A stretch of 64,000 bases of DNA from Desulfuribacillus stibiiarsenatis (GTDB lineage: Bacteria; Bacillota; Bacilli; Desulfuribacillales; Desulfuribacillaceae), in contig NZ_MJAT01000001.1 of NCBI RefSeq assembly GCF_001742305.1, forward strand, positions 186,001 to 250,000. Direction: 5' to 3'. The notes beneath the pieces are model-generated. The model saw only the letters and a program-made list of their open reading frames with translations, was not told where the DNA came from and did not search any database. Of the stretch, positions 17,016 to 26,140 are shown in pieces (positions within the stretch are counted from its first letter, which is position 1; each line of letters begins with the position of its first letter). The position numbers and the translations under genes are program-made.

Positions 17016-17915
17016 ATGAGAAGAAAAACTATTATTTTAGGGATGATTTTAATAGTAACACTAGCTGTGCTTATTACAGGTTGTTTTGCGAAAGATACCA
17101 AAGAGACAATTGCTACGCCAAAGTTCACACTAGAAAACTATCCGAAAGTAGACGGATCTACAGTTACAATACCTTTATCGGAAGCTGTTGCAGCGAAATT
17201 GACTGGCAGTACATTGGAGCAAGTTCGCCCATACATATTACACAATAAGACCCATGAAGCATATGTCAATTTAATCGAAAAGAAAGCAGATATTATTTTT
17301 GTTACAAGTCCTTCGGAAGACGAATTAGCTTTAGCGAAAGAGAAGGGAATTGAGTTAGAAGTGATTCCAATTGTCAGCGAAGCCTTTGTCTTTTTAACGC
17401 ACCGAGATAATCCAGTAAAAGGTTTAACGCTAGAACAGGTGCAAGGCATTTACGCAGGAAAGATAACCAACTGGTCACAAGTTGGGGGGAGCGATTCTCC
17501 CATTATTGCGTACCAACGCCCTGTGAATTCTGGTAGTCAAACAGGATTTCTTGATCTTGTAATGAAGGATATCACACCTATGGAGCCGCCAAAAGAACAA
17601 GTGATAGCTGGCATGGGAGAGCTTATTGATACCGTAGCAGCCTATGATAATAAAGCGAATGCATTAGGCTATTCCTATTATTATTTTGTCATGGATATGT
17701 GGGGAAATGAGAGTGTCAAATTACTAGAAATAGACGGAGTCTATCCAGATTCAGAGTCAATCAGGACCGGTGCATATCCTGTGACAACAGCCTATTACGC
17801 TGTGATTCGAAGCGATGAAGCACAGGACAGTTCCGTAAGAAAAATGCTTGCATGGATTCTTTCTGAGGCTGGTCAAAATGTGGTAGAGGAGGCAGGGTAT
17901 GTTAAGATTCAGTAA
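17016..17915 (+). CDS. PstS-like substrate-binding lipoprotein
   Basis: 299 residues. A lipoprotein signal ends in 'AVLITGC', so the mature protein is membrane-anchored outside the cell. The body is a PBP-like domain of the phosphate-binding type: 'YPKVDGSTVTIPLSEAVAAKL', 'GKITNWSQVGGSDSPIIAYQRP.NSGSQTGFL' and a late 'GYSYYYFV'. The SGSQT segment is the usual phosphate/oxyanion contact region. No pst permease genes are adjacent, so it may sense or scavenge rather than feed a local transporter. Start at 17016 (MRRK) is chosen for its signal peptide. It overlaps the next lipoprotein gene by 17 bases. Confidence 0.85.
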   Translation: MRRKTIILGMILIVTLAVLITGCFAKDTKETIATPKFTLENYPKVDGSTVTIPLSEAVAAKLTGSTLEQVRPYILHNKTHEAYVNLIEKKADIIFVTSPSEDELALAKEKGIELEVIPIVSEAFVFLTHRDNPVKGLTLEQVQGIYAGKITNWSQVGGSDSPIIAYQRPVNSGSQTGFLDLVMKDITPMEPPKEQVIAGMGELIDTVAAYDNKANALGYSYYYFVMDMWGNESVKLLEIDGVYPDSESIRTGAYPVTTAYYAVIRSDEAQDSSVRKMLAWILSEAGQNVVEEAGYVKIQ

Positions 17916-19395
17916 GCTTGTTGTTGTTCTAATTTCAACAGGAATGCTTTTAACAGCCTGCATATCGCCAAAGTCCACACCGCCGAACGCACAGCCAGTT
18001 TCTCAGTCTTCAGTAAACCCAGCATCTCAACCAAACAATATCGTTTCTCCTGTAGCTACCTCTTATGTGGTGGATAACTTGATCGAGATTGAGACAATTA
18101 ATGAGACAACCGAGGAGAATCACCAAAGAAGTTATATTCAAATTCGTGGACTCAAGAATCAAGCCATAGAAAATAAAATTAATAAGCAGATTGAAGATTT
18201 GTACCGGCAAATGCTGGTATATGCTAGTGGGGAAAAAGTAGTTCCTTACCGAGGGGCGGCAGCGATTGCTACGCCAGATACGGAAGTTGATTATAGCTAT
18301 TTATCAATATCTAGCGATTTTAATTCGAATCAAGTATTATCTGTTGTAGCGAGCCTATCGGGAGCTTATAAAAACCCTGAGGTGCATTTTGCAAATTTTT
18401 CTATGGTCGAGACATTGAACTTCAATCTTGTGACGGGGGATACCTTCGGACTCCAACAGGTTTTTGCCGATGATGTGAATGAATTAGAAATTGCAAACGA
18501 GGCAATCCTTGCGTACTTAAAACGCAGATCCCTTACGCCAGATTTTGATTTTGATTATTATGCCAATTTTGAATTAATTGCACCTTTCAGAGGAATAAAG
18601 CCAGATCAGAAGTTCTATTTAACGAATCATGGTGTGAATCTTGTAATTGACTATGATAATCCAGAATTTCATGTTGGATTGTCCCATGTAACTGTGACAA
18701 TCCCGTATTACGAGTATGTAGCAATCACGGAACGTTTTATCGACCGCGAATATGGAACCGATTCGATTTATACACAAGATAGCTCGAGCGTACAAAGAAA
18801 GCGATTTCTCAATGATTTTCAGCATGAAGTGAAGCGCGAAAATCTATCCTATGAGAAAAATGGAGTACAGTGGTACGTAACAACTGGATATCCTCCGAAT
18901 ATATCAAATGAATTGGTAGAGTTTATTCATAAGTTAAAGGTACAGAAAGAAAATGAGGTAACAATTGAGAGTCATACTGAATCGCCAATGTATGCTGAAT
19001 TGAATCTATATGCCTTTAGAATGGGGCCATATGTGAATATTTCTTATCATTTATATTATGCAATAGATGATAAACCATTGTGGCAAGAGAAAAACTATGT
19101 GTTCACCCATAATGGCCAACGCATCGAGCTTGAGGATTTATTTGTAGAAGGGTACGATTATCGAGGTGTTATGCAAAAGCATATGCTACAATCCATTAAT
19201 AACTACGGCATGTCTATCAATATAGATACTGTTGACCTTGAGGATATTTCGTTTACCATCAATGATACACACGTATCGTTTGCAACGAGTGCTTACACCA
19301 CTTATCAGAATGAAGTGGGTATGACGCCAATCCACTTTTCCGTTTCTTATGAAGAGTTTGGCTTTGAATTTTTGAAATTATTTTCTATGCAATAA
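17899..19395 (+). CDS. lipoprotein with DUF4163/DUF3298 (RsiV/PdaC-like) repeats
   Basis: 498 residues. A lipoprotein signal ends in 'LLTAC', followed by a Ser/Pro/Gln-rich linker. The region of about 60-275 has the pattern of DUF4163 followed by DUF3298 seen in RsiV and PdaC N-termini: 'IQIRGLKNQAIENKINKQI', 'HFANFSMVETLNFNLVTGD' and 'NLVIDYDNPEFHVGLSHVTV'. The second half (about 310-495) looks like a second, divergent copy. These domains bind cell-wall ligands such as lysozyme in RsiV; here there is no anti-sigma helix. It overlaps the PstS-like gene, so the two surface lipoproteins are probably made together. Confidence 0.75.
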   Translation: MLRFSKLVVVLISTGMLLTACISPKSTPPNAQPVSQSSVNPASQPNNIVSPVATSYVVDNLIEIETINETTEENHQRSYIQIRGLKNQAIENKINKQIEDLYRQMLVYASGEKVVPYRGAAAIATPDTEVDYSYLSISSDFNSNQVLSVVASLSGAYKNPEVHFANFSMVETLNFNLVTGDTFGLQQVFADDVNELEIANEAILAYLKRRSLTPDFDFDYYANFELIAPFRGIKPDQKFYLTNHGVNLVIDYDNPEFHVGLSHVTVTIPYYEYVAITERFIDREYGTDSIYTQDSSSVQRKRFLNDFQHEVKRENLSYEKNGVQWYVTTGYPPNISNELVEFIHKLKVQKENEVTIESHTESPMYAELNLYAFRMGPYVNISYHLYYAIDDKPLWQEKNYVFTHNGQRIELEDLFVEGYDYRGVMQKHMLQSINNYGMSINIDTVDLEDISFTINDTHVSFATSAYTTYQNEVGMTPIHFSVSYEEFGFEFLKLFSMQ

Positions 19396-19473
19396 ATATA
19401 CACATAATTTTTAGACGGATGCAGCTGACACCTGCTACACTAGTGGTAAATAACTAGTTGGAAGGTGTTGTGT

Positions 19474-20100
19474 ATGAAGAAAAGTTTGTCAATATTATTT
19501 ATTATTATTTCAATCTTGGCAGTAAATATTGTGTTCGCAGCAGAACCAGCACCAGCGAACGTAACCGTGCATGTAAACGGGAATAAAATTACTTTTGATC
19601 AAGAGCCAGTCATCGTAAGTGGTCGAACGCTAGTCCCGTTACGAGCAATCTTTGAATCATTAGGGGCTTCTCTCAATTGGAATGAACAAACGAAAACAAT
19701 TACAGCTACTAAAGGAGCCGATAAGATTATATTAAAAGTTGGTAACCTCGTAGCAACAGTCAATAATAAGCAAACTCAACTGGAAGTTGAACCAATCGTT
19801 GTAAATGGTCGAACGCTCGTACCTGCGCGGTTTATTGCAGAATCATTTGGTATGGTGGTGGGCTGGGATGCATCAACACGGAAGATTAGTATCGATGCTA
19901 AGGCAGCACAATTGAATGCTGAAGGCTTGTTACAAGCAGGTTGCATAACTTGTCATGGAATAAACACTATTTATCAGCAACGTTCAAAAACGGAATGGCC
20001 TGAAATCATTAATCGTATGGTGGGTCGCAGTAGCTATCCTTGGAAACCAGAAGAGGTGAAAACGATCTCTGATTTCCTGATTAATACTTACGGAAAATAG
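19474..20100 (+). CDS. secreted stalk-domain protein with c-type haem motif
   Basis: 208 residues. A cleavable signal peptide ends near 'VFAAEPAP'. A copper-amine-oxidase N-terminal ('stalk') domain follows (about 30-145), recognisable by two 'V.GRTLVPLRAIFESLG.....W' and 'V.GRTLVPARFIAESFG.VVGWD' units. The C-terminal 60 residues contain CITCH, a single CxxCH haem-attachment site, then 'W.EIINRMV' and 'TISDFLINTYGK', like small monohaem cytochromes. The combination suggests an exported electron-transfer or sensor protein anchored by the stalk. Start at 19474 (MKKS) fits GGAAGG; the upstream GTG frame adds only three codons. No partner redox gene is adjacent. Confidence 0.85.
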   Translation: MKKSLSILFIIISILAVNIVFAAEPAPANVTVHVNGNKITFDQEPVIVSGRTLVPLRAIFESLGASLNWNEQTKTITATKGADKIILKVGNLVATVNNKQTQLEVEPIVVNGRTLVPARFIAESFGMVVGWDASTRKISIDAKAAQLNAEGLLQAGCITCHGINTIYQQRSKTEWPEIINRMVGRSSYPWKPEEVKTISDFLINTYGK

Positions 20101-20168
20101 GGATGACCAATTCGCAACTTGGTTGTAAATATCGATTGTGTTAATAAATTCTTAATATGAAACAAGGG

Positions 20169-20197
20169 TAAAAGCTATTGCGACGCAATAGCTTTTG
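20169..20197 (+). terminator. terminator
   Basis: AAAAGCTATTGC / GCAATAGCTTTT with a 2-base GA turn. Confidence 0.88.
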
Positions 20198-20317
20198 TCA
20201 TATACTGTAATTAGATAATTGTCTAATTATTTAAATGTTTAAAAACAAGGGGCACTATACGCTAAAGAAATCGCAATAAAGATTGTTGAAGAATGTTGAT
20301 ACTATGAGGTGAAAGGT

Positions 20318-20584
20318 ATGAATGAAACGTTTAAAGCACTGTCGGACCCAACGAGACGAAGAATCCTTGAATTGCTCAGGGAAAGAAATATGACAGCAGG
20401 TGAAATTGCGGATAATTTTGATATGAGCAAGCCTTCCATCAGCCATCACTTAAGTATTTTGAAAAATGCAAATTTAGTTCTCGCTGACAAACAAGGACAG
20501 AACATTGAATATTCTTTAAATACCACAGCAGTTCAAGAAGTAACGAAATGGTTTTTTGATTTTCGAGACAGGGGGAAGGAATAA
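20318..20584 (+). CDS. sdpR: SdpR-type ArsR-family autorepressor
   Basis: 88 residues. The sequence 'MNETFKALSDPTRRRILELLRE' and recognition-helix region 'MSKPSISHHLSILKNANLV' are typical of SdpR and related ArsR regulators that lack metal-binding cysteines. In Bacillus subtilis SdpR represses sdpRI until SdpI, bound to toxin, sequesters it at the membrane. The gene order here, sdpR then sdpI with stop and start overlapping (TAATG), is the same. ATG at 20318 is chosen over GTG 20309. Confidence 0.9.
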   Translation: MNETFKALSDPTRRRILELLRERNMTAGEIADNFDMSKPSISHHLSILKNANLVLADKQGQNIEYSLNTTAVQEVTKWFFDFRDRGKE

Positions 20585-21222
20585 TGAATATGAAAATTAA
20601 CAAAGGGATTTGGTTCGTAATAGCTTTATCAATTGTAGGGACATTTGTGATATATCCTAGTTTGCCAGAGCAGATACCAGTGCACTGGAATGTAAAAGGT
20701 GAAATCGATCGATATTCTGATAAATGGTTTGCTATTGTGACCGCATCGTTTCCGATACTATTTGCAGCACTAATGATATTCTTGCCTAAGATTGATCCGC
20801 GAAGGGACTCGTATCAAAAGCATCAGAAAGCTTACGTTATTTTCATGAATGTTCTATTAGTTTTCTTTGTACTGCTTCATTGGGTTACCGTGGGAGTTTC
20901 ATTAGGGTATGAAATAAATGTTGGGTTATTCATTGGATCTGCTGTCGGGGTTCTGTTCATTGTTATCGGGAATTATATGGGACAGATTCGACATAACTAT
21001 TTTTTTGGAATCCGTACCCCGTGGACATTAGCCAATGAACAAGTGTGGTTTAAGACCCATAGAAGGGGTGGCTGGATTTTTATCATTGCAGGGATTCTTT
21101 TTATCATCAATGGATTCACTGGGAATGAAACGCTAATCATTGGATCGTTAATTTTCCTATTCACATCAATCGCATATATTACAGTCTATTCGTACCTTGA
21201 ATTTCGTAAAATTGAGAAATAA
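20584..21222 (+). CDS. sdpI: SdpI-family immunity/signalling membrane protein
   Basis: 212 residues with six predicted membrane helices. The N-terminal half is a DUF1648 region ('YPSLPEQIPVHWNVKGEIDRYSDKW'). The C-terminal half has the SdpI signature 'GNYMGQIRHNYFFGIRTPWTLANEQVWFKTH'. SdpI gives immunity to the SdpC cannibalism toxin and captures SdpR. No sdpABC toxin genes occur in the window, so this pair may protect against toxins of other cells or control the downstream CPBP gene. Its start overlaps the sdpR stop by one base. Confidence 0.92.
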   Translation: MNMKINKGIWFVIALSIVGTFVIYPSLPEQIPVHWNVKGEIDRYSDKWFAIVTASFPILFAALMIFLPKIDPRRDSYQKHQKAYVIFMNVLLVFFVLLHWVTVGVSLGYEINVGLFIGSAVGVLFIVIGNYMGQIRHNYFFGIRTPWTLANEQVWFKTHRRGGWIFIIAGILFIINGFTGNETLIIGSLIFLFTSIAYITVYSYLEFRKIEK

Positions 21223-21278
21223 TCAAAGTCAACGACTTAAGCTTTTCAAACAGAATATTACTGTGAAGGAGAATCGTT

Positions 21279-22178
21279 TTGAAAAAATATAAGAAAGCTC
21301 TTGTGTTTACCGCACTCACATATGTAATAAGCTTTTTGTTCATTTACTCCTTTATATTAGGAGGGGGGCAATGGGGGACGTTATTCGCTACTGCTGTAGC
21401 AATAGTTTACATGGCAATTCCTATGATTGTCTCGATATTTTTACTAAAAATTGTTTATAAAGAGCCATTGAGGAAAAGCCTCGGCATTTCATTTCGCTGG
21501 AATCGTTGGTTTGTCGTCGCTTGGTTCCTGCCTATAATATTGGTATTTCTAACTTTAGGAGTCAGTATGCTAATACCTGGAATTGTCATTACCCCTGGTA
21601 TGGAAGAGATGTTTGCCAAATATGAAGGTTTAATTCCTCCAGATCAATTAGAACTATTGAAGGAACAAATCGCTTCTTTACCAATACACGTATTCTGGTT
21701 TGGAATTTTGCAAGGACTAGTTGCCGGGATTACAGTGAATGCGGTAGCGGCATTTGGAGAGGAAGCTGGATGGCGTGGATTTCTCCAAAGAGAATTTGCA
21801 GATTTAGGTTTTTGGCAATCATCCTTGGTCATTGGCATCATTTGGGGATTTTGGCACGCACCATTGATACTACAGGGACATAATTATCCTGAACACCCCG
21901 TTGCAGGTGTATTTATGATGGTTGTCTTTACAGTCCTGTTATCGCCACTAATCAGTTATGTGCGATTAAAGGCACGCTCTGTCATTGCGGCTGCAATTAT
22001 GCATGGTACTATAAATGGCACGGTTGCTTTAGCAGTCATTATGGTCAGCGGTGGTACTGATTTGCTCGTTGGTGTAACCGGATTAGCTGGTTTGGTTGCT
22101 CTGGGTTTTATGAATATAGTCTTATGGATTTACGATAGAAAATTTGCAAAAGAGCCAATTCAAGTAAAAGCATGTTAG
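21279..22178 (+). CDS. CPBP-family intramembrane metalloprotease
   Basis: 299 residues, about eight membrane helices. The abortive-infection/CAAX-protease motifs are present: 'EEAGWRGFLQREF' (EExxxR), 'WGFWHAPL' (FxxxH-like) and a late 'HGTINGT' region. These enzymes cleave within the membrane, and many are linked to bacteriocin immunity or peptide maturation. A TTG start at 21279 is supported by AAGGAG 7 bases upstream. Its place after sdpR-sdpI suggests an immunity or toxin-processing role. Confidence 0.9.
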   Translation: MKKYKKALVFTALTYVISFLFIYSFILGGGQWGTLFATAVAIVYMAIPMIVSIFLLKIVYKEPLRKSLGISFRWNRWFVVAWFLPIILVFLTLGVSMLIPGIVITPGMEEMFAKYEGLIPPDQLELLKEQIASLPIHVFWFGILQGLVAGITVNAVAAFGEEAGWRGFLQREFADLGFWQSSLVIGIIWGFWHAPLILQGHNYPEHPVAGVFMMVVFTVLLSPLISYVRLKARSVIAAAIMHGTINGTVALAVIMVSGGTDLLVGVTGLAGLVALGFMNIVLWIYDRKFAKEPIQVKAC

Positions 22179-22279
22179 TCATAATATATCCTTTGCTGCC
22201 TTTATATTACATCTAAATCATCATGATTATATACAAATCGTATATAATCATGTGATATAACGAGTCGGTTGACTCAGTC

Positions 22280-22563
22280 ATGCTTGAGTGCAATGGTTCG
22301 GTACTCGTGAACGCATTAATCTTTGGTGGTTTCCATTTAGTTAAGAATTTCGATAGGGAAGCTTTTATTAATAAAATTGAAGAACTAGAATCAACAGTGT
22401 ATACATCACGGTTGATAGACGCAGTCATTGCTGCGGATTTAGAGCGCAAGTGAATACGATGATAGAATCTGATGAAAATCTAGACTTTCAGGATTCGAAC
22501 GGATGGACTTCTACACCACTTATGCTTGCAATTAAGCAAGGAAATAGAGACGTTGAATTATAA
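22280..22563 (+). pseudogene. ankyrin-repeat protein remnant
   Basis: Two short frames in different phases. The first (22280-22453, 57 codons) is a helical stretch. The second (22459-22563) encodes 'NLDFQDSNGWT', an extra 'ST' and 'PLMLAIKQGNRDVEL', which is an ankyrin repeat apart from the two inserted residues. The frame switch and early stop indicate decay. The ankyrin reading is by eye from one repeat, and the link to the first frame is inferred from adjacency. Confidence 0.45.
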
Positions 22564-22671
22564 GAACCTATAAATAACGTTTTGCAGATTGTAGATATTG
22601 TGGCATAAATAGATAAACAGGCAGGTTGTAAAATAATACTGCTTGTCTGTGTTTATCTAGGTTAAAAATAC

Positions 22672-22700
22672 TTGCATAAAAGTAAATTGCGTGGTATATT
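22672..22700 (+). promoter_or_regulatory. promoter of the 22.7-kb RNA candidate
   Basis: TTGCAT (22672-22677), a 17-base spacer and TATATT (22695-22700) fit a sigma-A promoter. Start would be near 22707. Confidence 0.55.
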
Positions 22701-22706
22701 CTAAGT

Positions 22707-23100
22707 AGTAAGAAGAACATCACATTTTAAGAGGCTCAACCATTCTATTCGGTGTTATTTTAAGTAAAATAGCTACGTTTAGAACAAAATTTACAAGTTT
22801 ACCTATTTATGTTAGTAAAGTTAGTGGTTTGTTAACTTTAGTAAGTGTTTAGTATTTAGGTTAGTTGATTAAATTTATTGGTTGAGTATCGAAAGAGCTT
22901 TGGTTAATTGTTTTGTAATACGATGCAGTTAGTTCTAGATTCAAGTTGGTGTTTTCTGAATTCGGTAAAAGCTTAGTAAGATTATCTGGATTTGAAAGTG
23001 GTTTACAGATTTATGAACCAAGCACCGATGGTTGAGCCTCTTAAGATGTGATCGGGAAAAGGTGTTAATTGTTGACGAAAGTTAACGATTAACACCTTTT
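22707..23100 (+). ncRNA. candidate structured non-coding RNA closed by a long end-to-end stem
   Basis: No gene is found from 22564 to 23227. Positions 22721-22743 pair with 23028-23050 (23 bp, one G.U). After a 6-base bulge, 22750-22754 pairs with 23023-23027. The 268 bases inside are poor in C and contain repeated TTAGTAA-like strings. A promoter precedes it by about 20 bases and a strong terminator (23057-23100) follows directly, so it forms its own transcription unit of about 390 nt. I do not recognise it as tmRNA, RNase P, SRP RNA, 6S or OLE. An alternative is a 330-bp inverted-repeat (MITE-like) element, but no clear target duplication is seen. Confidence 0.55.
23057..23100 (+). terminator. 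terminator of the RNA candidate
   Basis: AAAAGGTGTTAAT (23057-23069) pairs with ATTAACACCTTTT (23088-23100), extended by an inner GTT/AAC stem. Confidence 0.85.
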
Positions 23101-23227
23101 GCTATGTCTACGAACTTTAGTTGTTGATGTACGGGGAAATTATAAAAAGCACTTCAATTTGTCCTTGCGAAGCTGTTTCATCGTGTATAATATAGATAGA
23201 ATATAGAGTTAGAAAAGGAGAGTTTCA

Positions 23228-24586
23228 ATGGATACAGTAGTAATTGTAGTTCTTGTGATATTAGTAGCCCTTAATACTGCAATCATAATAAAGCTTAGCA
23301 AGGACTCAGGACAGGCTAAAGCGATATCAGAATTAAAAGCACAATTAGATATCATTGGGAAGCAACAGGAACAGGCAGATCATAGAATTCGTCAGGAGTT
23401 CGCCAATAATCGGAATGAAAGTAGTACCAACCTTCGTCATATTCGCGAAGAGCTATCGAATCAATTGGGTAAATTGATAGATTCCAATGAACAAAAGCTA
23501 GAGAAAATGCGCGAAACAATTGAAGAGAAGCTAAAGCTATTGACGGAACAAATCAATCAAAATGCTTTTCAAAATAGAGAAGAATTGCAACGCTCTTTAG
23601 AAAAAATGCGCGAAACGATTGAAGGCAAGCTAAAAGCATTACAGGAAGACAACAGCCAAAAGCTTGAACAGATGCGTGCGACGGTAGATGAGAAATTACA
23701 ATCGACCCTTGAGAAACGTCTAGGGGAATCGTTTAAGCAGGTAAGTGACCGTTTAGAACAGGTACATAAAGGGTTAGGGGAAATGCAATCCTTAGCAACT
23801 GGGGTAGGAGACCTTAAGAAAGTATTAACAAATGTTAAGAACCGTGGAATTCTTGGAGAAATTCAACTTGAGAACATTCTTGAGCAAATTCTAACGCCAG
23901 AGCAATATGAGAAGAATGCTGCGATGAAGAAGGGAAGTAGTGAACGCGTAGAGTTCGCCATTAAGCTACCAGGACCTGATGAAGATACCAATAATATTTG
24001 GCTTCCAATTGATTCGAAGTTTCCACTAGAAGATTACCAAAGGCTCGTGGATGCCTATGAACAGGCCAATCCATTGTTGATTGAAGAAGCGATGAAACAG
24101 CTGGAAACGACAATAAAGGGCTGTGCCAAGACTATTCGTGATAAATACATTGTTCCTCCAAGTACAACAGATTTCGCAATTATGTTCTTGCCAATAGAAG
24201 GTCTCTATGCGGAAGTATTAAGAAGAAATGGACTATTCGAGACGTTACAGCGAGATTTCAAAGTCATAGTCACAGGCCCGAACACATTAGCAGCCCTATT
24301 AAATAGCTTGCAAATGGGCTTTAGAACCCTTGCGATTCAAAAGCGTTCCAGTGAAGTATGGACGTTGTTGAGCGCAGTAAAGACGGAATTCGGTAACTTC
24401 GGTAAAATTCTTGATAAAACCCACAAGAAACTAATAGAAGCAAGTAATCAAATCGAGACGGCAAGCAGGAAAACGCGCACGATTGAGCGCAAACTTCGTC
24501 AGGTTGAGGAACTTCCAACATCAGAAGCAGCGGCACTATTAGGCAGTTCAGATGATTTAGAGGAGATTGAAGGGGATATTGCGTGA
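23228..24586 (+). CDS. rmuC: DNA recombination protein RmuC
   Basis: 452 residues. An N-terminal membrane helix (about 4-23) is followed by a long coiled coil with repeated 'LEKMRETIEGKLK' units. The conserved RmuC nuclease-like core follows: 'KNRGILGEIQLENILEQIL', 'VEFAIKLPG', 'WLPIDSKFPLEDY', 'DFAIMFLPIEGLYAEVLR' and 'VTGPNTLAALLNSLQMGFRTLAIQKRS'. RmuC limits inversions at short repeats in E. coli, and its fold relates to PD-(D/E)XK nucleases. AAGGAG precedes the ATG. It is monocistronic behind the RNA candidate's terminator. Confidence 0.96.
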   Translation: MDTVVIVVLVILVALNTAIIIKLSKDSGQAKAISELKAQLDIIGKQQEQADHRIRQEFANNRNESSTNLRHIREELSNQLGKLIDSNEQKLEKMRETIEEKLKLLTEQINQNAFQNREELQRSLEKMRETIEGKLKALQEDNSQKLEQMRATVDEKLQSTLEKRLGESFKQVSDRLEQVHKGLGEMQSLATGVGDLKKVLTNVKNRGILGEIQLENILEQILTPEQYEKNAAMKKGSSERVEFAIKLPGPDEDTNNIWLPIDSKFPLEDYQRLVDAYEQANPLLIEEAMKQLETTIKGCAKTIRDKYIVPPSTTDFAIMFLPIEGLYAEVLRRNGLFETLQRDFKVIVTGPNTLAALLNSLQMGFRTLAIQKRSSEVWTLLSAVKTEFGNFGKILDKTHKKLIEASNQIETASRKTRTIERKLRQVEELPTSEAAALLGSSDDLEEIEGDIA

Positions 24587-24665
24587 GAATAGGTTCTCGG
24601 GCAATTGTCATAGCACTTGAAGATTCATAACTGAGTATAATGTGAAAATGGAGGGGTGAGCGAAG

Positions 24666-26057
24666 GTGAATATCTCAAGAAAGCATATAGCTTTATTAGT
24701 GATGGTTACTACCATACCTATGATCTTAGGTTATATATTTACACAATATCCTGAAGTACACTGGAACGCTCCCGAATTCCATTATTATTATATTATTTTA
24801 AGTAGTATTGGGAGTCTTTTTGTAGGGATATTTGCATACAAAGAATACACAAAATCTCAGGATTTTAAGATATTTTTACTCAGTATAGGTTTTATAGGAA
24901 TCACGATATTCTATAGCATGCACGGATTCGTTACTCCAGGAAAGTCAATCACCGATTTTGCGCAACACGCACACCATATTAATGCGTTTGTGTTCTTTGG
25001 TGACTTAAGTCGATATTGGATTGGTGTGTTTTTATTCTTTTTGGTAATGAGTACTAGAAATACGACGTATTCGTTCAACAAGTTAGCAATTTTTTTGATA
25101 GTTATACTGATACTGGTCAGTTTTTCTCTCGTAGCGGTACAATTTCCTGATATGATTCCAACAATCAAGGATGAAAACGGTCGCGATACTCACTATGCAG
25201 AGCTAATTAAGGTAGTTACCCTGGTACTTCTAGGTGTTGCTTGCACTCGGTTTTTAGATTCGTATCGTATATTAAATAACACACCAATTCTTACCCTTGT
25301 AATTGCTTGTATTCTGATTATGGAGACTGTTGTACTCTTTATGTTATCTACACCATGGAGTTTATTATGGTGGATGGCCCATAACTTGTACCTATTGAGT
25401 TTTGTCAGTGTTGGGTTTGGGTTATATATGAGCAATCATTGCTCCGAGAAAATTGAATATTTCAATATCCAAAGTCAAATAAATGACTATATTAATCAGT
25501 TGAATGAAAAGCAACAGGAATTACTAGATACGAATCAGAAACTGAATGAGTTGGCGAGGAAGGATCCACTTACTGGATTACCAAATCGTAATTATATCAA
25601 TTATTACATGGGAGATATTTTGGCTCAGAAAAAGAAGGCGAATGCTCCAATTGCCATTTTATTTATCGATCTTGATGGATTCAAAAGCGTGAATGATCAA
25701 CATGGTCATGATATTGGAGATAAACTTTTGAAGGCGGTAGCAGAGTTGTTGCAGACCTGCGTTCGCGCCAATGATATCGTTTCCCGACTCGGTGGCGATG
25801 AGTTTCTAGTGATTTTACAAGAAGTTTGTAATCGAAAAACGGTGGTAATTGTTACAGAACGAATCATGGAATCTCTTACACAGCCAATTCAAGTAGATAA
25901 TAAGAACTGTACAATCGGGGCAAGTATCGGCATTAGTATGTATCCGCAAGACGGGGAGGAGTTTGAACAGCTCATCCGTAAAGCCGATGTTGCGATGTAC
26001 TGGGTCAAGGAAAATGGGAAGAACGCCTATAGCTTTTATGGAGAAACAGTTAAATAG
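24666..26057 (+). CDS. membrane diguanylate cyclase (GGDEF)
   Basis: 463 residues. The first 260 residues hold about seven to eight membrane helices with a His-rich 'HAHHINAF' loop. A coiled linker follows ('QLNEKQQELLDTNQKLNELARKD') and then a complete GGDEF domain. The catalytic motif GGDEF lies at about 376-380, preceded by an RxxD inhibitory site (RAND, about 367-370), so it should make cyclic-di-GMP and be feedback-inhibited. GTG at 24666 is the start; GAAGG and GAGGGGTGA lie before it. The membrane part is a sensor of unknown ligand. Confidence 0.93.
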   Translation: MNISRKHIALLVMVTTIPMILGYIFTQYPEVHWNAPEFHYYYIILSSIGSLFVGIFAYKEYTKSQDFKIFLLSIGFIGITIFYSMHGFVTPGKSITDFAQHAHHINAFVFFGDLSRYWIGVFLFFLVMSTRNTTYSFNKLAIFLIVILILVSFSLVAVQFPDMIPTIKDENGRDTHYAELIKVVTLVLLGVACTRFLDSYRILNNTPILTLVIACILIMETVVLFMLSTPWSLLWWMAHNLYLLSFVSVGFGLYMSNHCSEKIEYFNIQSQINDYINQLNEKQQELLDTNQKLNELARKDPLTGLPNRNYINYYMGDILAQKKKANAPIAILFIDLDGFKSVNDQHGHDIGDKLLKAVAELLQTCVRANDIVSRLGGDEFLVILQEVCNRKTVVIVTERIMESLTQPIQVDNKNCTIGASIGISMYPQDGEEFEQLIRKADVAMYWVKENGKNAYSFYGETVK

Positions 26058-26140
26058 CGAAAAATGATTCTATGCATATTTAGCATCCTTTCTTTATACA
26101 CTGGCTATAGAGAGGATTTGTTTTTTCTAGGAGGATTTCT

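Noticed and set aside
22721-23050. Insertion sequence
   Set aside because: The inverted repeats enclose no transposase frame. A MITE remains possible but no clear target duplication is seen.
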